Assembly (NCBI RefSeq): GCF_000423665.1
Contig: NZ_KE384069.1
Coordinates: 547,588-611,587 of the forward strand
Source: Solirubrobacter soli DSM 22325
GTDB lineage: Bacteria > Actinomycetota > Thermoleophilia > Solirubrobacterales > Solirubrobacteraceae
Reading direction: 5' to 3'
Length of the DNA stretch: 64,000 nucleotides
In this document: positions 40,798-50,118 of the stretch, in pieces
Layout of the letters: each line of letters begins with the position of its first letter
How positions within the stretch are numbered: the stretch's first letter is position 1
Made by a program: the position numbers and the translations under genes
Notes under the pieces: generated by a model
Told to the model about the DNA's origin: nothing
What the model saw: only the letters and a program-made list of their open reading frames with translations
The model's database searches: none

Positions 40798-43700
40798 ATG
40801 GGAGGAAGGTGCGCGCTAGGGGTCGCGCTCGCCCTCCTGGCCTTCCCCTTGGCCGGGGTCGCGCAGGCCAGGGAGCGGGCGGATCGCACGGAGTGGCAGA
40901 AGCGGCTCGGCCGCCAGGGCGTGATCGACCTGGACCGGCGCACGGGTACGCCGCGGGTGCTCGCGCGCCTGGACGGGACGCTGACCGGTGCGTCGGCGCG
41001 CTCGCCTGAGTCGGTCGCTTCGTCGTATGTGCGCGCGAATCTCGCGTCGTTGGGTCTGAGCGCCGGGGACGTCGTCGGTCCCCCCGTCATCGAGTCCCAG
41101 CCGGGCGGCGTGACGTCGATCGAGTGGCGCCAGACGGTCGACGGGATCCCCGCGGCCGACCACGCGTTGCGGGTGAACGTAGGGCGCGACGGGCGGGTGC
41201 TGAACGTGCTCGGATCGCCCGCACATGACTTGACGGTGCCGACGACGACGCCGTCCGTGGACGCGGGCGAGGCGGTCCGGGCCGTCCAGGACGACGTCGG
41301 CTCGCACCGGTCGCTGGTGCGTCTCGGCGCGCCCCGGGGTGCGCGGCGCACGACGTCGTACGGGCGGGACACGTCGGCGTCGCTCGTCACATTCGACGGG
41401 CGCCTGGCGTGGCGCGTCCAGTACCGCGCCGACGCCGACGCGGTCTACGACGCGACGGTCGACGCACGCACCGGGAAGGTGCTGCGGCGGGTGAACATGG
41501 TGTTCAGCGACTCGCCCGCGTCGGTCTGGGAGCGCTTCCCGGGCAGCGGGGCCGGCGGGACCGCGAGGACCGTCGATCTGGAACCCTGGCTGGCCGCGTC
41601 GGCCACCACCCTCGACGGCTCGAACGTGCATGCGTACAGCGACCTCGACGACAACGATGTCGCGTCCGCCTCGGAGGAGGTCACGCGGGTGGGCGGCGGG
41701 TTCAACTTCCCGCTGCAGGCGGTCGGCGGGACGGGCTGCGACGCGGCGCACCTGTGTGCCTGGAGCTCCGCCTCGGATCGGACTTTGAATCGACAGCAGG
41801 ACGCGGTCCAGGCCTTCTACTTCGCCAACCGCTTCCACGATCACCTGGCGTCGCTCGGCTTCACCGGCTCGATGGGCGCGTTCGAGGGCGCCGACGACCT
41901 GCTGCTGGAGACGATGGACGGCGCGAGCACGGGCCCGGACGGCAACCACCTCAACAACGCGAACATGTTCACGCCGCCCAACGGCTCGCACCCGCGGATG
42001 CAGATGTACCTGTGGAGCTCGCCGTTCCGGCGCATCTCCAGCGGCAGCGACGCCGCGATCGTCTACCACGAGTACACCCACGGGCTCTCGAACCGGCTCG
42101 TCCACGACGCCGACGGCTACGGCGCGGTCAACTCCGCGCAGGCGGGGGCGATGGGGGAGGCCTGGAGCGACTTCTACGCGATGGACTTCATCGTCGACCA
42201 GTTCCCGGGATTGGACACGGGCGCGGTGGGCGAGGTCGTGATGGGCGCCTACACCGACCTGCCCGGCTCCTCGTCGAAGCTGCGCTTCTCACCCCTGGAC
42301 TGCCCGCCGGTCGGCGCCGATCCGGTCGCCTGCCCGGGGCGCCCGGTTCTCGGCTCGGGCGGGTTCACGTACGGCGACTTCGGGCGGATCGCCGGCGGCG
42401 CGGAGGTCCACGCCGACGGCGAGATCTGGGCGCAGACCCTCTGGGACCTGCGCACCGCGGTGGGGCCCGCGAAGGCCCGGGCGCTGGTGACGACGGGGAT
42501 GTCGTTGCTGGCGCCCGAGCCGTCCTTCCTGGACGCGCGCAACGCGATCTTCCTCGCCGACCAGACGCTGTACGGCGGCGCCGACGCTTTGACGCTGTGG
42601 GCGGTGTTCGCGGGGCGGGGGATGGGTTTCTACGCCGCCGCGTTGAACGGCGACGACACCGCGCCGGCCGAGAGCTTCGCCCTGCCGCCCGCGGCCGGTG
42701 GGGCGGTCGGGACGATCACCGGGCGGGTGACGAACGCGATCGGCGGGGCGGGCGTGGCGGGCGTGACCGTCGGACTTGCGGGCGGCCTCGGCACCGTGAG
42801 CGCGGTGACGGGCGCGGACGGCCGCTACACGATCGCCGACGTGCCGGCCGGCTCCTATCTGAAGGTCACCGCCGGTGGCAGCGGGTGGGAGGGACCGGTC
42901 ACCGCGCTGTCGCTCGGGGCGGGCGCGACCTTGACCTACGACGCCGTCGTCAAGCGCGACTGGGCCGCGAGCAAGGGCGGCGCGACGATCACCGGCTCCA
43001 ACGGCCGCGAGTGGTCCGACTACGGCTGCGGCCCCAACGCCGCCGTCGACCAGTCCCAGGTGCTCGGCTGGTCGACGACCGCGGGTTCTGACAAGAACCT
43101 GATCGTCCAGTTGCCGGACACGATCAATGTCACCCAGTTCGGGCTCGACCCCACCGAGACCTGCGGCGACGGCGCCGATGCCGCCACCGCCGGCTACCGC
43201 GTCGAGACCTCGGCCAACGGCACGACCTGGACCGTCGCCGCGACCGGAACCTTCACCAGCGCGAACCGCCGCACGCTGAACCTGGTCGCGCCCTCCGCGG
43301 GCGCGAGCGGCGTCCGCTACGCCCGCCTGACGCTGCTCTCCTCCCAGGGCGCGGGCGCCCAGTTCAAGGACCTCTCCGAGTTCGCCGTCTACGGCACACC
43401 GTTCACGCCTGCCGACACGACCCCGCCCGACACGACGATCGAGTCGGGCCCGTCGCCGTTCGTGTTCTCGTCTGACGACCCCGCGGCGACGTTCGAGTGC
43501 AAGGTCGATGGCGGCGCGTATGCGGCGTGCACGTCGCCGGACGCGCGGACGTTCGCCGACGGCACGCACACCTTCTTTGTCCGTGCGAAGGACCCGGCGG
43601 GCAACGTCGACCCGACGCCCGCGTCGAGGACCTTCACGGTCGACACGACGCCGCCGGAGACGACGTTGGCCGCGGGCGGGCCGCCGTTCGCGTTCAGCTC

Positions 43701-46035
43701 CAATGAGCCGGGGAGCTTCGAGTGCAAGCTCGACGATGGCGACTTCGCGACCTGCACGTCGCCGTTTGCGCCGACGGTCGCCGACGGCGCGCACACCTTC
43801 TCCGTCCGCGCACGTGACGCGGCCGGCAACGTCGATGCCACCCCGGAGACGCGGGCGTTCACCGTCGACACGACGCCGCCGGAGACGGAGATCACGAGCG
43901 GGCCGGCGGGTGCGACGAGTGACGCGTCCCCGTCGTTCGGCTTCGCGTCGGAGGCGGGTGCGACGTTCGAGTGCAAGCTCGACGGCCCGGGCTCGACGAC
44001 CGGGACGTACGCGAGTTGCACCTCGCCGCGGGCCTATAGCGCGCTGGCCGACGGCACGTACGTGTTCTCGGTCCGGGCGACGGATGCCGTGGGCAATGTC
44101 GATGCGACGCCGGCGACCCGGTCGTTCACGGTCGAGACGACGGCGCCGGACACGGGCATCACGAGCGGGCCCACGGGGCTCACGAACGGGGCGTCGCCGT
44201 CGTTCGCGTTCACCTCGACGGAGGCCGGATCGACGTTCGAGTGCAAGCTCGACGGGCCGGGCGCGGCGACGGGCACGTACGCGGCGTGCACGTCGCCGCG
44301 CGCGTACGCGTCGCTGGAGGACGGCGACTACACGTTCTCGGTGCGGGCGACCGACAGCCTGGGGACGCCTGACGCCTCGCCGGCCACGCGCACGTTCACC
44401 GTCGACACGACGCCGCCGGACACGACGATCGACTCCGGGCCGAACCCGTTCCGGTTCTCGTCGCCGGAGGCGGGCGTGACGTTCGAGTGCAAGGCCGACA
44501 CCGGCGCGTACGCCGCGTGCGCGTCGCCGCACGTGGTGATGTGGACGGAAGGGACGCACACCTTCGCGGTGCGGGCGAAGGACCCCGCGGGGAACGTCGA
44601 CCCGACGCCCGCGACACAGACGTTCACGGTCGACACCACAGGGCCGTCGATCACCGGCCTGGTCGGCCCGGCGAACCGCACGAAGAACACGACGCCGACG
44701 TTCACGTTCGGCGCCGACGAGGCGGGCGCGACGTTCGAGTGCAAGCTCGAGGCGCTCGAGGTGCCCGGGGCGTTCGAGCCCTGCACGTCCCCGTTCACCT
44801 ACCCGGCGCTGGAGCAGGACGCGCGCTACACGTTCACGGTCCGCGCCCGCGACGCCGCCGGGAACGTCGGGGCGGACGCCACGTGGGCGTTCACGCTCTT
44901 CACCACGGCACCGGAGACCGGGATCAGCAGCGGCCCGGAGGGAGTGACCCGCAACGCGACTCCGGTGGTCGAGTTCGCCTCCTCGCCGCCCGGCGCGACC
45001 TTCACCTGCACGCTCGACGGCGAGCCGATCGTGCCGTGCACGAGCCCGCTCACGCTTCACCCGCGCGCGGACGGCGAGCACACGTTCAGCGTCGCCGCCA
45101 CCGACGACCTCGGCAACGTCGACGCGACGCCGGCGGTGCGGCGCTTCACCCTCGACACGACGGCGCCGGACACGTTCCTCGACGCGACGCCGCCCGCGAC
45201 CGTGCACGCAGGACTGTTGACGTTTGCCGTGCGCGCGAGCGACGGGACGGTCGCCTGCGCGCTCGATGACAGTGAGTACGGCTCGTGCGCGATGATCATC
45301 CGGGCCGAGGCGCTGACGCCGGGCGAGCACGTCTTCCGCGCCCGCGCCGAGGACGCGGCGGGCAACATCGACGCGACGCCGGCCGAGTTCCGCTTCACGG
45401 TCGTCAACGGCGCGCCCACGGCGACGCTGGCCTTCGATGTCACCAGCGGCCCCGCGCCGCTCGCCGCCCAACCGACGATCGGCGGCACCGATCCCGACGA
45501 CGACCCGCTGACCTACACGCTCGACTTCGGCGACGGCCAGGTCGCGCGCGGCACGCTGCCGAGGCCGCTCCTCCCGCACCGCTATGAAGTGGCGGGCGTG
45601 TACACGGTGCGCCTGACCGTCAGCGACGGCCGCGTCACCGCGCACGCCGAGCAGGAGGTCGTCGTCACGACGCTGCAGGGCGTCACGCCCGCATCGCTTG
45701 CGCTCGAGCTCAGCGCCCGGCGCGTCGACCTCGGCACGTTCATCCCGGGCGTCGCGCGGGACTACACGGCGGGTCTGACCGCGACGACGACCGGCAGGGG
45801 AACGCTGACCGTTGCCGACACGGGCGCGGAGGCCGGCTACCTCCTCGGCCCCGCGGGTGCGTTGACGCAGCCGCTCACGGTCCGCGCGACGAACGGCGCG
45901 TTCACGGCATTGACCACCCCGGTCGTGGTCCCGAACGCCGTCGAGTTCCGCCAGTCGATCGCCGCGGACGAGGTCCTGCGCCCGGGCGCCTACACGAAGG
46001 CGCTCACCTTCACGCTGACCGTCACGACTCCGTGA
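40798..46035 (+). CDS. Secreted M36 (fungalysin-type) metalloprotease with Ig-like repeats and PKD domain
   Basis: 1745 residues. Signal peptide (LGVALALLAFPLAGVAQA); an FTP-type propeptide to about 220; an M36 catalytic domain with 'YHEYTHGLSNRL' (His424, Glu425, His428) and 'GEAWSDFYAMDF' for the third ligand; a carboxypeptidase-regulatory-like beta domain (about 640-720); a discoidin-like segment (about 725-860); eight Ig-like repeats (about 872-1535); a PKD domain (about 1536-1625) with 'DFGDGQVARGT'; and a terminal beta sandwich. Start ATG 40798 (GTG 40789 possible); a GGAGGAAGG lies just after this ATG, not before it. Likely secreted and matrix- or surface-bound. Confidence 0.93.
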   Translation: MGGRCALGVALALLAFPLAGVAQARERADRTEWQKRLGRQGVIDLDRRTGTPRVLARLDGTLTGASARSPESVASSYVRANLASLGLSAGDVVGPPVIESQPGGVTSIEWRQTVDGIPAADHALRVNVGRDGRVLNVLGSPAHDLTVPTTTPSVDAGEAVRAVQDDVGSHRSLVRLGAPRGARRTTSYGRDTSASLVTFDGRLAWRVQYRADADAVYDATVDARTGKVLRRVNMVFSDSPASVWERFPGSGAGGTARTVDLEPWLAASATTLDGSNVHAYSDLDDNDVASASEEVTRVGGGFNFPLQAVGGTGCDAAHLCAWSSASDRTLNRQQDAVQAFYFANRFHDHLASLGFTGSMGAFEGADDLLLETMDGASTGPDGNHLNNANMFTPPNGSHPRMQMYLWSSPFRRISSGSDAAIVYHEYTHGLSNRLVHDADGYGAVNSAQAGAMGEAWSDFYAMDFIVDQFPGLDTGAVGEVVMGAYTDLPGSSSKLRFSPLDCPPVGADPVACPGRPVLGSGGFTYGDFGRIAGGAEVHADGEIWAQTLWDLRTAVGPAKARALVTTGMSLLAPEPSFLDARNAIFLADQTLYGGADALTLWAVFAGRGMGFYAAALNGDDTAPAESFALPPAAGGAVGTITGRVTNAIGGAGVAGVTVGLAGGLGTVSAVTGADGRYTIADVPAGSYLKVTAGGSGWEGPVTALSLGAGATLTYDAVVKRDWAASKGGATITGSNGREWSDYGCGPNAAVDQSQVLGWSTTAGSDKNLIVQLPDTINVTQFGLDPTETCGDGADAATAGYRVETSANGTTWTVAATGTFTSANRRTLNLVAPSAGASGVRYARLTLLSSQGAGAQFKDLSEFAVYGTPFTPADTTPPDTTIESGPSPFVFSSDDPAATFECKVDGGAYAACTSPDARTFADGTHTFFVRAKDPAGNVDPTPASRTFTVDTTPPETTLAAGGPPFAFSSNEPGSFECKLDDGDFATCTSPFAPTVADGAHTFSVRARDAAGNVDATPETRAFTVDTTPPETEITSGPAGATSDASPSFGFASEAGATFECKLDGPGSTTGTYASCTSPRAYSALADGTYVFSVRATDAVGNVDATPATRSFTVETTAPDTGITSGPTGLTNGASPSFAFTSTEAGSTFECKLDGPGAATGTYAACTSPRAYASLEDGDYTFSVRATDSLGTPDASPATRTFTVDTTPPDTTIDSGPNPFRFSSPEAGVTFECKADTGAYAACASPHVVMWTEGTHTFAVRAKDPAGNVDPTPATQTFTVDTTGPSITGLVGPANRTKNTTPTFTFGADEAGATFECKLEALEVPGAFEPCTSPFTYPALEQDARYTFTVRARDAAGNVGADATWAFTLFTTAPETGISSGPEGVTRNATPVVEFASSPPGATFTCTLDGEPIVPCTSPLTLHPRADGEHTFSVAATDDLGNVDATPAVRRFTLDTTAPDTFLDATPPATVHAGLLTFAVRASDGTVACALDDSEYGSCAMIIRAEALTPGEHVFRARAEDAAGNIDATPAEFRFTVVNGAPTATLAFDVTSGPAPLAAQPTIGGTDPDDDPLTYTLDFGDGQVARGTLPRPLLPHRYEVAGVYTVRLTVSDGRVTAHAEQEVVVTTLQGVTPASLALELSARRVDLGTFIPGVARDYTAGLTATTTGRGTLTVADTGAEAGYLLGPAGALTQPLTVRATNGAFTALTTPVVVPNAVEFRQSIAADEVLRPGAYTKALTFTLTVTTP
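43413..45404 (+). repeat. Eight tandem Ig-like repeats in the M36 protease gene
   Basis: Units of 75-90 codons of the form 'DTTPPDT..SGP.......ATFECKLDG....CTSP......DGTHTFSVRA.DAAGNVDATPATRTFTV'. Units 1-5 are close to each other at protein and DNA level; 6-8 have drifted. Two Cys per unit may form a disulfide. Repeats of this type are very common in secreted proteins of Solirubrobacterales. Confidence 0.9.
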
Positions 46036-46855
46036 GCGCCCGCAGCACGTACGGGCCGAGCGTCGCCGAGTAGGTGCCGGTCATGTGGTTGGCGTCGCGC
46101 ACGACGAGCGCGCCGCCGATGACCGGGTAGCAGCGGCGGTCGCAGAAGAAGGGGGAGAGGTCGAGCACCTGGCGCCCGGTGTCTCGCGCGGCGCGGACGG
46201 CGGGGTCGCGTGGCAGGCCGAACCGGCGCGGCACGGCGCAAGCGGGCCCGGGTGCACGCTCGCGCCGCAGTGCCCGCCGGATGCACGTGTCGGTGTCACC
46301 ACGGAAGCGCGGCGTGTCGCGGAGGACGATCACGCGCCGGTCGCCCAGGGCGGCCCATGCCTCTGCGTAGCCCCGCACCGACGCGGCGAAGCGCGTCTCG
46401 CCGCGGCGCGGTACCACACCGGAGCCGGTGGACAGGCCGGCGACGAACACCGTGCGGATCTCCGGCCTCGCGGCCAGCCAGGCGAAGACGTCCTCCTTCC
46501 AGCGCGCGCACTGCGTGCGGCGCGGCTCACGCAGGTCGCGCAGCGCCTTCTGCAGCGGACAGCTCGAGCGGGTGATCGAGACGCCGCTCCACCCCCTGGC
46601 CGTCGCGACGTGCTCGAACGCCGCCCGCCAGTGACCCGCGTGGCTGTCGCCGACGAGCGCGATCGTCTCGCCCGCCTTCGCTCCGAAGCGGCAGATCGCC
46701 GGCGGACCGGGATCGATCGACCGGCACGGCGAGTTCGGCAGCGTCCGCGCTTCCGTCAGCGACGGTGTCACGGTCCGGGTGGGGTTCGAGCACGGCACTT
46801 CGGGGTCGCGCGCGGCGGCCCCGAAGCACATCGCCGCGGCCAGCTCCAGCAACAT
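46022..46855 (-). CDS. SGNH-domain (acyltransferase-3-tail-like) protein
   Basis: 277 residues. 'IALVGDSHAGHW' (Ser71, His72) and 'VVRDANHMTGTYSATLG' (Asp-x-x-His) are the SGNH hydrolase ends as found in the C-terminal domain of OafA/YrhL-type O-acyltransferases, here without the membrane part. A short hydrophobic start (LLELAAAMCFGAAA) may be a signal or lipoprotein leader. ATG 46855 overlaps the copper amine oxidase stop by one base (TGATG), so it is the third gene of that operon; an odd partner for amine catabolism. Its 3' end overlaps the M36 gene by 14 bases. Confidence 0.82.
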   Translation of the reverse strand: MLLELAAAMCFGAAARDPEVPCSNPTRTVTPSLTEARTLPNSPCRSIDPGPPAICRFGAKAGETIALVGDSHAGHWRAAFEHVATARGWSGVSITRSSCPLQKALRDLREPRRTQCARWKEDVFAWLAARPEIRTVFVAGLSTGSGVVPRRGETRFAASVRGYAEAWAALGDRRVIVLRDTPRFRGDTDTCIRRALRRERAPGPACAVPRRFGLPRDPAVRAARDTGRQVLDLSPFFCDRRCYPVIGGALVVRDANHMTGTYSATLGPYVLRALTES

Positions 46856-48711
46856 CAGTGTTCGCAGTGCGAAGGCTGCGGCGGGACGTCCAGCGTCGGG
46901 TTGCGGTCGAAGAAGCCGAACGGCTTGAGCCAGAAGGACACCGTGTCCACGGGCATGATCGGCCAGTCCTCCATGCGCGTGATGTGGTGGATGCCGAAGA
47001 CGTACCAGAGCACGACGTCGGTGTCCTCGATCGAGCGCCCGGCGGCGGTCCACGTCGGTAGCCCGTCGTCCGTGTCGGACTGGTTCGGGAACGGACCGCA
47101 CGGCCAGCGCTCCGCCGCGTCATACGGGGTCACCCACAGCGTGTGGCGCAGCGCCTCGGCGGTGCGCAGCACGGGCGAGTCCTCCGGGAGCATGTGTGGC
47201 AGCGTCGCGCCGGGGACGAGCTTGTACGCGACCGGCGTGCCGACGTGATTGAGCGAGCTCGGGTTGGTCACCTTCCACCCGCGCTGCGTCTCCCACTTGT
47301 AGTCCTGGAAGCCCTCGGTCGTCAGCGTCTCGGCGGTCTGCTTCAGACCGAGCCCGTAGGGGTCCGCGTCGCTGTAGCCCGCGGCGCTCGTCTCGACCAT
47401 CTGCACGGTGTTGTCCGGGCCGTCGACGTCGAGGTCCAGGCGGGCGATCAGAAAGTGCTGGTGGAAGGGCGCGTAGGTGCGCTGGTCGACCATCGTGCCG
47501 TGCTTGGCCGGCTCGCCCTCGGGCAGGTGGCCGACGACCATGATGCCCGTCGCCCGCACGTGGCACTCGATCGAGCCGTCCTGATAGAGCCGCCAGTAGA
47601 CGAGGTACTCGTAGTTGGCGACGGTCACGTGGACGGAGATCACGAGCCTGCGGGCGCGGCGGACCTCGGCGCCCTCGGTGTGGTCGACGTGCTTCCACAG
47701 CACGCCGTCGTCCTCCTCGTGGATGCAGACGGCGTTCTTGATGACGTACGGCTCGGCCGCCGTGTCGTGCAGGACGGCGTCGACGTAGCGGATCTCGCCG
47801 AGGCAGTCGCACCCGAGCTCGAGCGACTGGGTCATGAAGCCGAGGCCCCACTCGCCGATGTCATACGCCGTGCGGCGGAAGTGGTCCGGCGACGGGTCGC
47901 GGTACGGGACGACCATCTCGGCCAGCGAGATCCGGTGGGCGACGCTGCGCCCGCCGAACGCCAGCGTGTGCAGGACGAGCCCCTCGCGGTGGTTGAACCC
48001 GAGCCGCAGCGACCAGTTCTGCCAGCGCAGCGCGTGGCCGTCGAGGGTGAACGAGACGCCCTCGGGCTGGGTGATCTCGACGGCCTTCAGGTCTTGGCGC
48101 TGCTTCAGGTTCGGCACGAAGCGCGGGACGTACTCGCCCATCGTGCCGGCGGGCTTGTCGACGCTGGACGTGTCCTCGATCTCCAGCAGCTCCATCGTGT
48201 TGAGGTCGACGACGCAGTGCAGCCCGTTGACCGGGTTCGCGTATGGGTTCGACCCGGGCTCGCTTCGATACCACGTGTCCGTCCAGCCGACCCGCCGGTC
48301 CGCGTACTGCTCGGGCACGAGGAAGCCGCGGTAGCCCCAGACGTCGAACAGCACGTTCGACATGTCGGTGATGCCACGCTTGGCCAGCGCCTCGATCAGC
48401 CGCGGCTCCGCCCGCATCGCCTCGTCGCACTCATGCCACTCGTCGGGCGTGAGGTTGGGCTGGATGCCCGCCAACTCCTCCCACGACGTGGTCGTGTCGC
48501 CCGTGAGCGACACGACCGCGCGATAGGCCGCGCCGCCGTCGCGGTTCCAACACACCACGATCGCCTCACGGGCGTCGCTGGTTACGCCTTTCTGCGGCTC
48601 CTTGAGCTCGATCGACGCGAAGCGCCAGCGCTCGCTGACGCCGTGGTCGCGCCGCAGGACCGCGGCCGCCTGGCGGAACTCGTCCGCGGAGAGGGGATCG
48701 AGGGCGTGCAT
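46855..48711 (-). CDS. Copper-containing primary-amine oxidase
   Basis: 618 residues, normal size of the bacterial enzyme. The cofactor motif 'ANYEY' has Tyr367, to be converted into topaquinone; the base is Asp284 in 'AYDIGEWGLG'; copper ligands are the His pair in 'PFHQHFLIARLD' and a His in 'GIHHITRMEDWPIMP'. It oxidises a primary amine to an aldehyde with O2, giving NH3 and H2O2. No signal peptide, so cytoplasmic. Second gene of a minus-strand operon, 10 bases after the class III aminotransferase, and divergent from an amidase/ligase operon. Possible substrates: aromatic amines or diamines. Confidence 0.95.
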   Translation of the reverse strand: MHALDPLSADEFRQAAAVLRRDHGVSERWRFASIELKEPQKGVTSDAREAIVVCWNRDGGAAYRAVVSLTGDTTTSWEELAGIQPNLTPDEWHECDEAMRAEPRLIEALAKRGITDMSNVLFDVWGYRGFLVPEQYADRRVGWTDTWYRSEPGSNPYANPVNGLHCVVDLNTMELLEIEDTSSVDKPAGTMGEYVPRFVPNLKQRQDLKAVEITQPEGVSFTLDGHALRWQNWSLRLGFNHREGLVLHTLAFGGRSVAHRISLAEMVVPYRDPSPDHFRRTAYDIGEWGLGFMTQSLELGCDCLGEIRYVDAVLHDTAAEPYVIKNAVCIHEEDDGVLWKHVDHTEGAEVRRARRLVISVHVTVANYEYLVYWRLYQDGSIECHVRATGIMVVGHLPEGEPAKHGTMVDQRTYAPFHQHFLIARLDLDVDGPDNTVQMVETSAAGYSDADPYGLGLKQTAETLTTEGFQDYKWETQRGWKVTNPSSLNHVGTPVAYKLVPGATLPHMLPEDSPVLRTAEALRHTLWVTPYDAAERWPCGPFPNQSDTDDGLPTWTAAGRSIEDTDVVLWYVFGIHHITRMEDWPIMPVDTVSFWLKPFGFFDRNPTLDVPPQPSHCEH

Positions 48712-48721
48712 GGGCGAATCC

Positions 48722-49999
48722 TCACACCAACGCCGCCTCGAGGATCTTCAGGCCCTTGTTGAGCTCCTCGTCGGTGATCGTCAGCGGCGGGAGCAGGCGG
48801 ATGACGTTGCCGTACAGGCCGCAGGCGAGCAGGAGCAGGCCCTCTCCGCGGGCCTTGGCCACGGCGGCGCCGACGAGCTCCGGCGCGGGCGTCTTGGTCT
48901 CGCGGTCGCGGACGATCTCGAGCGCCAGCATCGGCCCGAGGCCGCGGACCTCGCCGATCGCGTCGACGCGGGTCGCCATGTCCTCCAGCGCCGCGCGCAG
49001 GTTCGTGCCGAGCTCCTCCGAGCGGGCGCGCATGGCCGGGATTTGGTCGAGGACGACGGACGCGGCGGCGCAGGAGACCGGGTTGCCGCCGAAGGTCCCG
49101 CCGAGCCCGCCCGGGTCGACGGCGTCCATGATCTCCGCCGGGCCGGTGACGGCGGCGAGGGGGAGGCCGCCGCCGAGCGACTTGCCGGACACCAGGAGGT
49201 CCGGCTGGGCGTTCTCGTAGTGCTCGATCGCCCAGGTCGGGCCCGTGCGGCCGACGCCGGACTGGACCTCGTCGTCGATCCACAGGATCCCGTGGCGGTC
49301 GCACAGCTCCCGCAGGCGGGCGGGGAAGTCGGCGGGCATCTCGATGAAGCCGCCCTCGCCCTGGACGGGCTCGAGGATCACGGCGGCGACGGTCGCCGGG
49401 TCGACGTGGGCGAGGAAGAGCTGCTCGAGCGCGGCGATGCTGTCGTCGCTGGTGATCCCGCGGTAGGGATACGGGGCGGGCGCGCGGTAGACCTCGGGCG
49501 CGAACGGGCCGAAGCCCTTCTTGTAGGGCTTGACCTTGGAGGTCAGCGTCATCGTCATCAGCGTGCGGCCGTGGAAGCCGCGGTCGAAGCTGACGATCGC
49601 GGGGCGGCCGGTCTTCGCGCGGGCGATCTTGACGGCGTTCTCGACGGCCTCGGCGCCGGAGTTGAAGAGGATCGACTTCTGGTCGGTCCCGCGACACGGC
49701 GAGAGCTCGCCGAGCTTGCGGCAGACGTCGACGTAGGGCTCGTAGGCGGCGACCATGAAGCACTGGTGCAGATAGGCGTCGACCTGCGCGTGGATCGCCT
49801 CGACCACCGCTTCGGGGTTGTGGCCCAGGTTCTGGCAACCGATGCCGCCGGCGAAGTCGAGGTAGTTGACGCCGTCGGCGCCTTGGACGTGCGCGCCCTC
49901 GGCGGCGACGGCGACGATGGCGGGCGCGGACACGCCGCGCGCGACCCAGCGCTCGCGGTCGGCCAGCAGCGTGTCGGGCTGGATCTGCGATGCGGTCAT
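48722..49999 (-). CDS. Class III aminotransferase (4-aminobutyrate aminotransferase-like)
   Basis: 425 residues. PLP strings: 'NSGAEAVENAVKIAR', 'GFHGRTLMTMTLT', 'LEPVQGEGGF', 'IDDEVQSGVGRTG' and Lys273 in 'LVSGKSLGGGLP'. It is closest in look to GabT-type enzymes that take the terminal amino group from omega-amino acids. In the operon it comes before copper amine oxidase, so together they could remove both amino groups of a diamine or an amine and its acid product. A candidate operator lies 66 bases upstream of its ATG. Confidence 0.92.
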   Translation of the reverse strand: MTASQIQPDTLLADRERWVARGVSAPAIVAVAAEGAHVQGADGVNYLDFAGGIGCQNLGHNPEAVVEAIHAQVDAYLHQCFMVAAYEPYVDVCRKLGELSPCRGTDQKSILFNSGAEAVENAVKIARAKTGRPAIVSFDRGFHGRTLMTMTLTSKVKPYKKGFGPFAPEVYRAPAPYPYRGITSDDSIAALEQLFLAHVDPATVAAVILEPVQGEGGFIEMPADFPARLRELCDRHGILWIDDEVQSGVGRTGPTWAIEHYENAQPDLLVSGKSLGGGLPLAAVTGPAEIMDAVDPGGLGGTFGGNPVSCAAASVVLDQIPAMRARSEELGTNLRAALEDMATRVDAIGEVRGLGPMLALEIVRDRETKTPAPELVGAAVAKARGEGLLLLACGLYGNVIRLLPPLTITDEELNKGLKILEAALV

Positions 50000-50064
50000 G
50001 TCAGGCAGTCTCCCCCTTGTGCGCGTATGGGACCATCCGTGTTCCGGACAAAGCGCTCGCCGGG

Positions 50065-50080
50065 CTTTGGACTTCCCACC
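50065..50080. promoter_or_regulatory. Candidate PucR-type site, copy 1 (CTTTGGACTTCCCACC)
   Basis: Lies in the 119-base region between the divergent aminotransferase (start 49999) and amidase (start 50119) genes. A matching site, 12 of 16 identical, is at 57842-57857, upstream of the APC permease. Distances to the minus-strand starts are 66 and 61 bases, in the same orientation. A partly symmetric CAAAGC...GCTTTG (50049-50069) overlaps it. A PucR-family gene is in the adjacent operon; binding by it is inference. Confidence 0.55.
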
Positions 50081-50118
50081 ATTCCGGGCGCGGCGGCGCG
50101 TCGGCAGTCTGACCCGCC

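Noticed and set aside
43413..45404. Repeat array considered as CRISPR
   Set aside because: The repeats are 225-270 bases long, coding and contiguous, without spacers.
42289..45645. A 1118-codon open frame antisense to the M36 protease
   Set aside because: It mirrors the Ig-like repeats and has the Arg/Gly/Val composition of a shadow frame. The plus strand is clearly the coding one.
50049..50069. CAAAGC...GCTTTG inverted repeat as an independent operator
   Set aside because: Only six bases pair exactly and the left half has no counterpart at the permease promoter; the 16-bp motif covering the right half is better supported.
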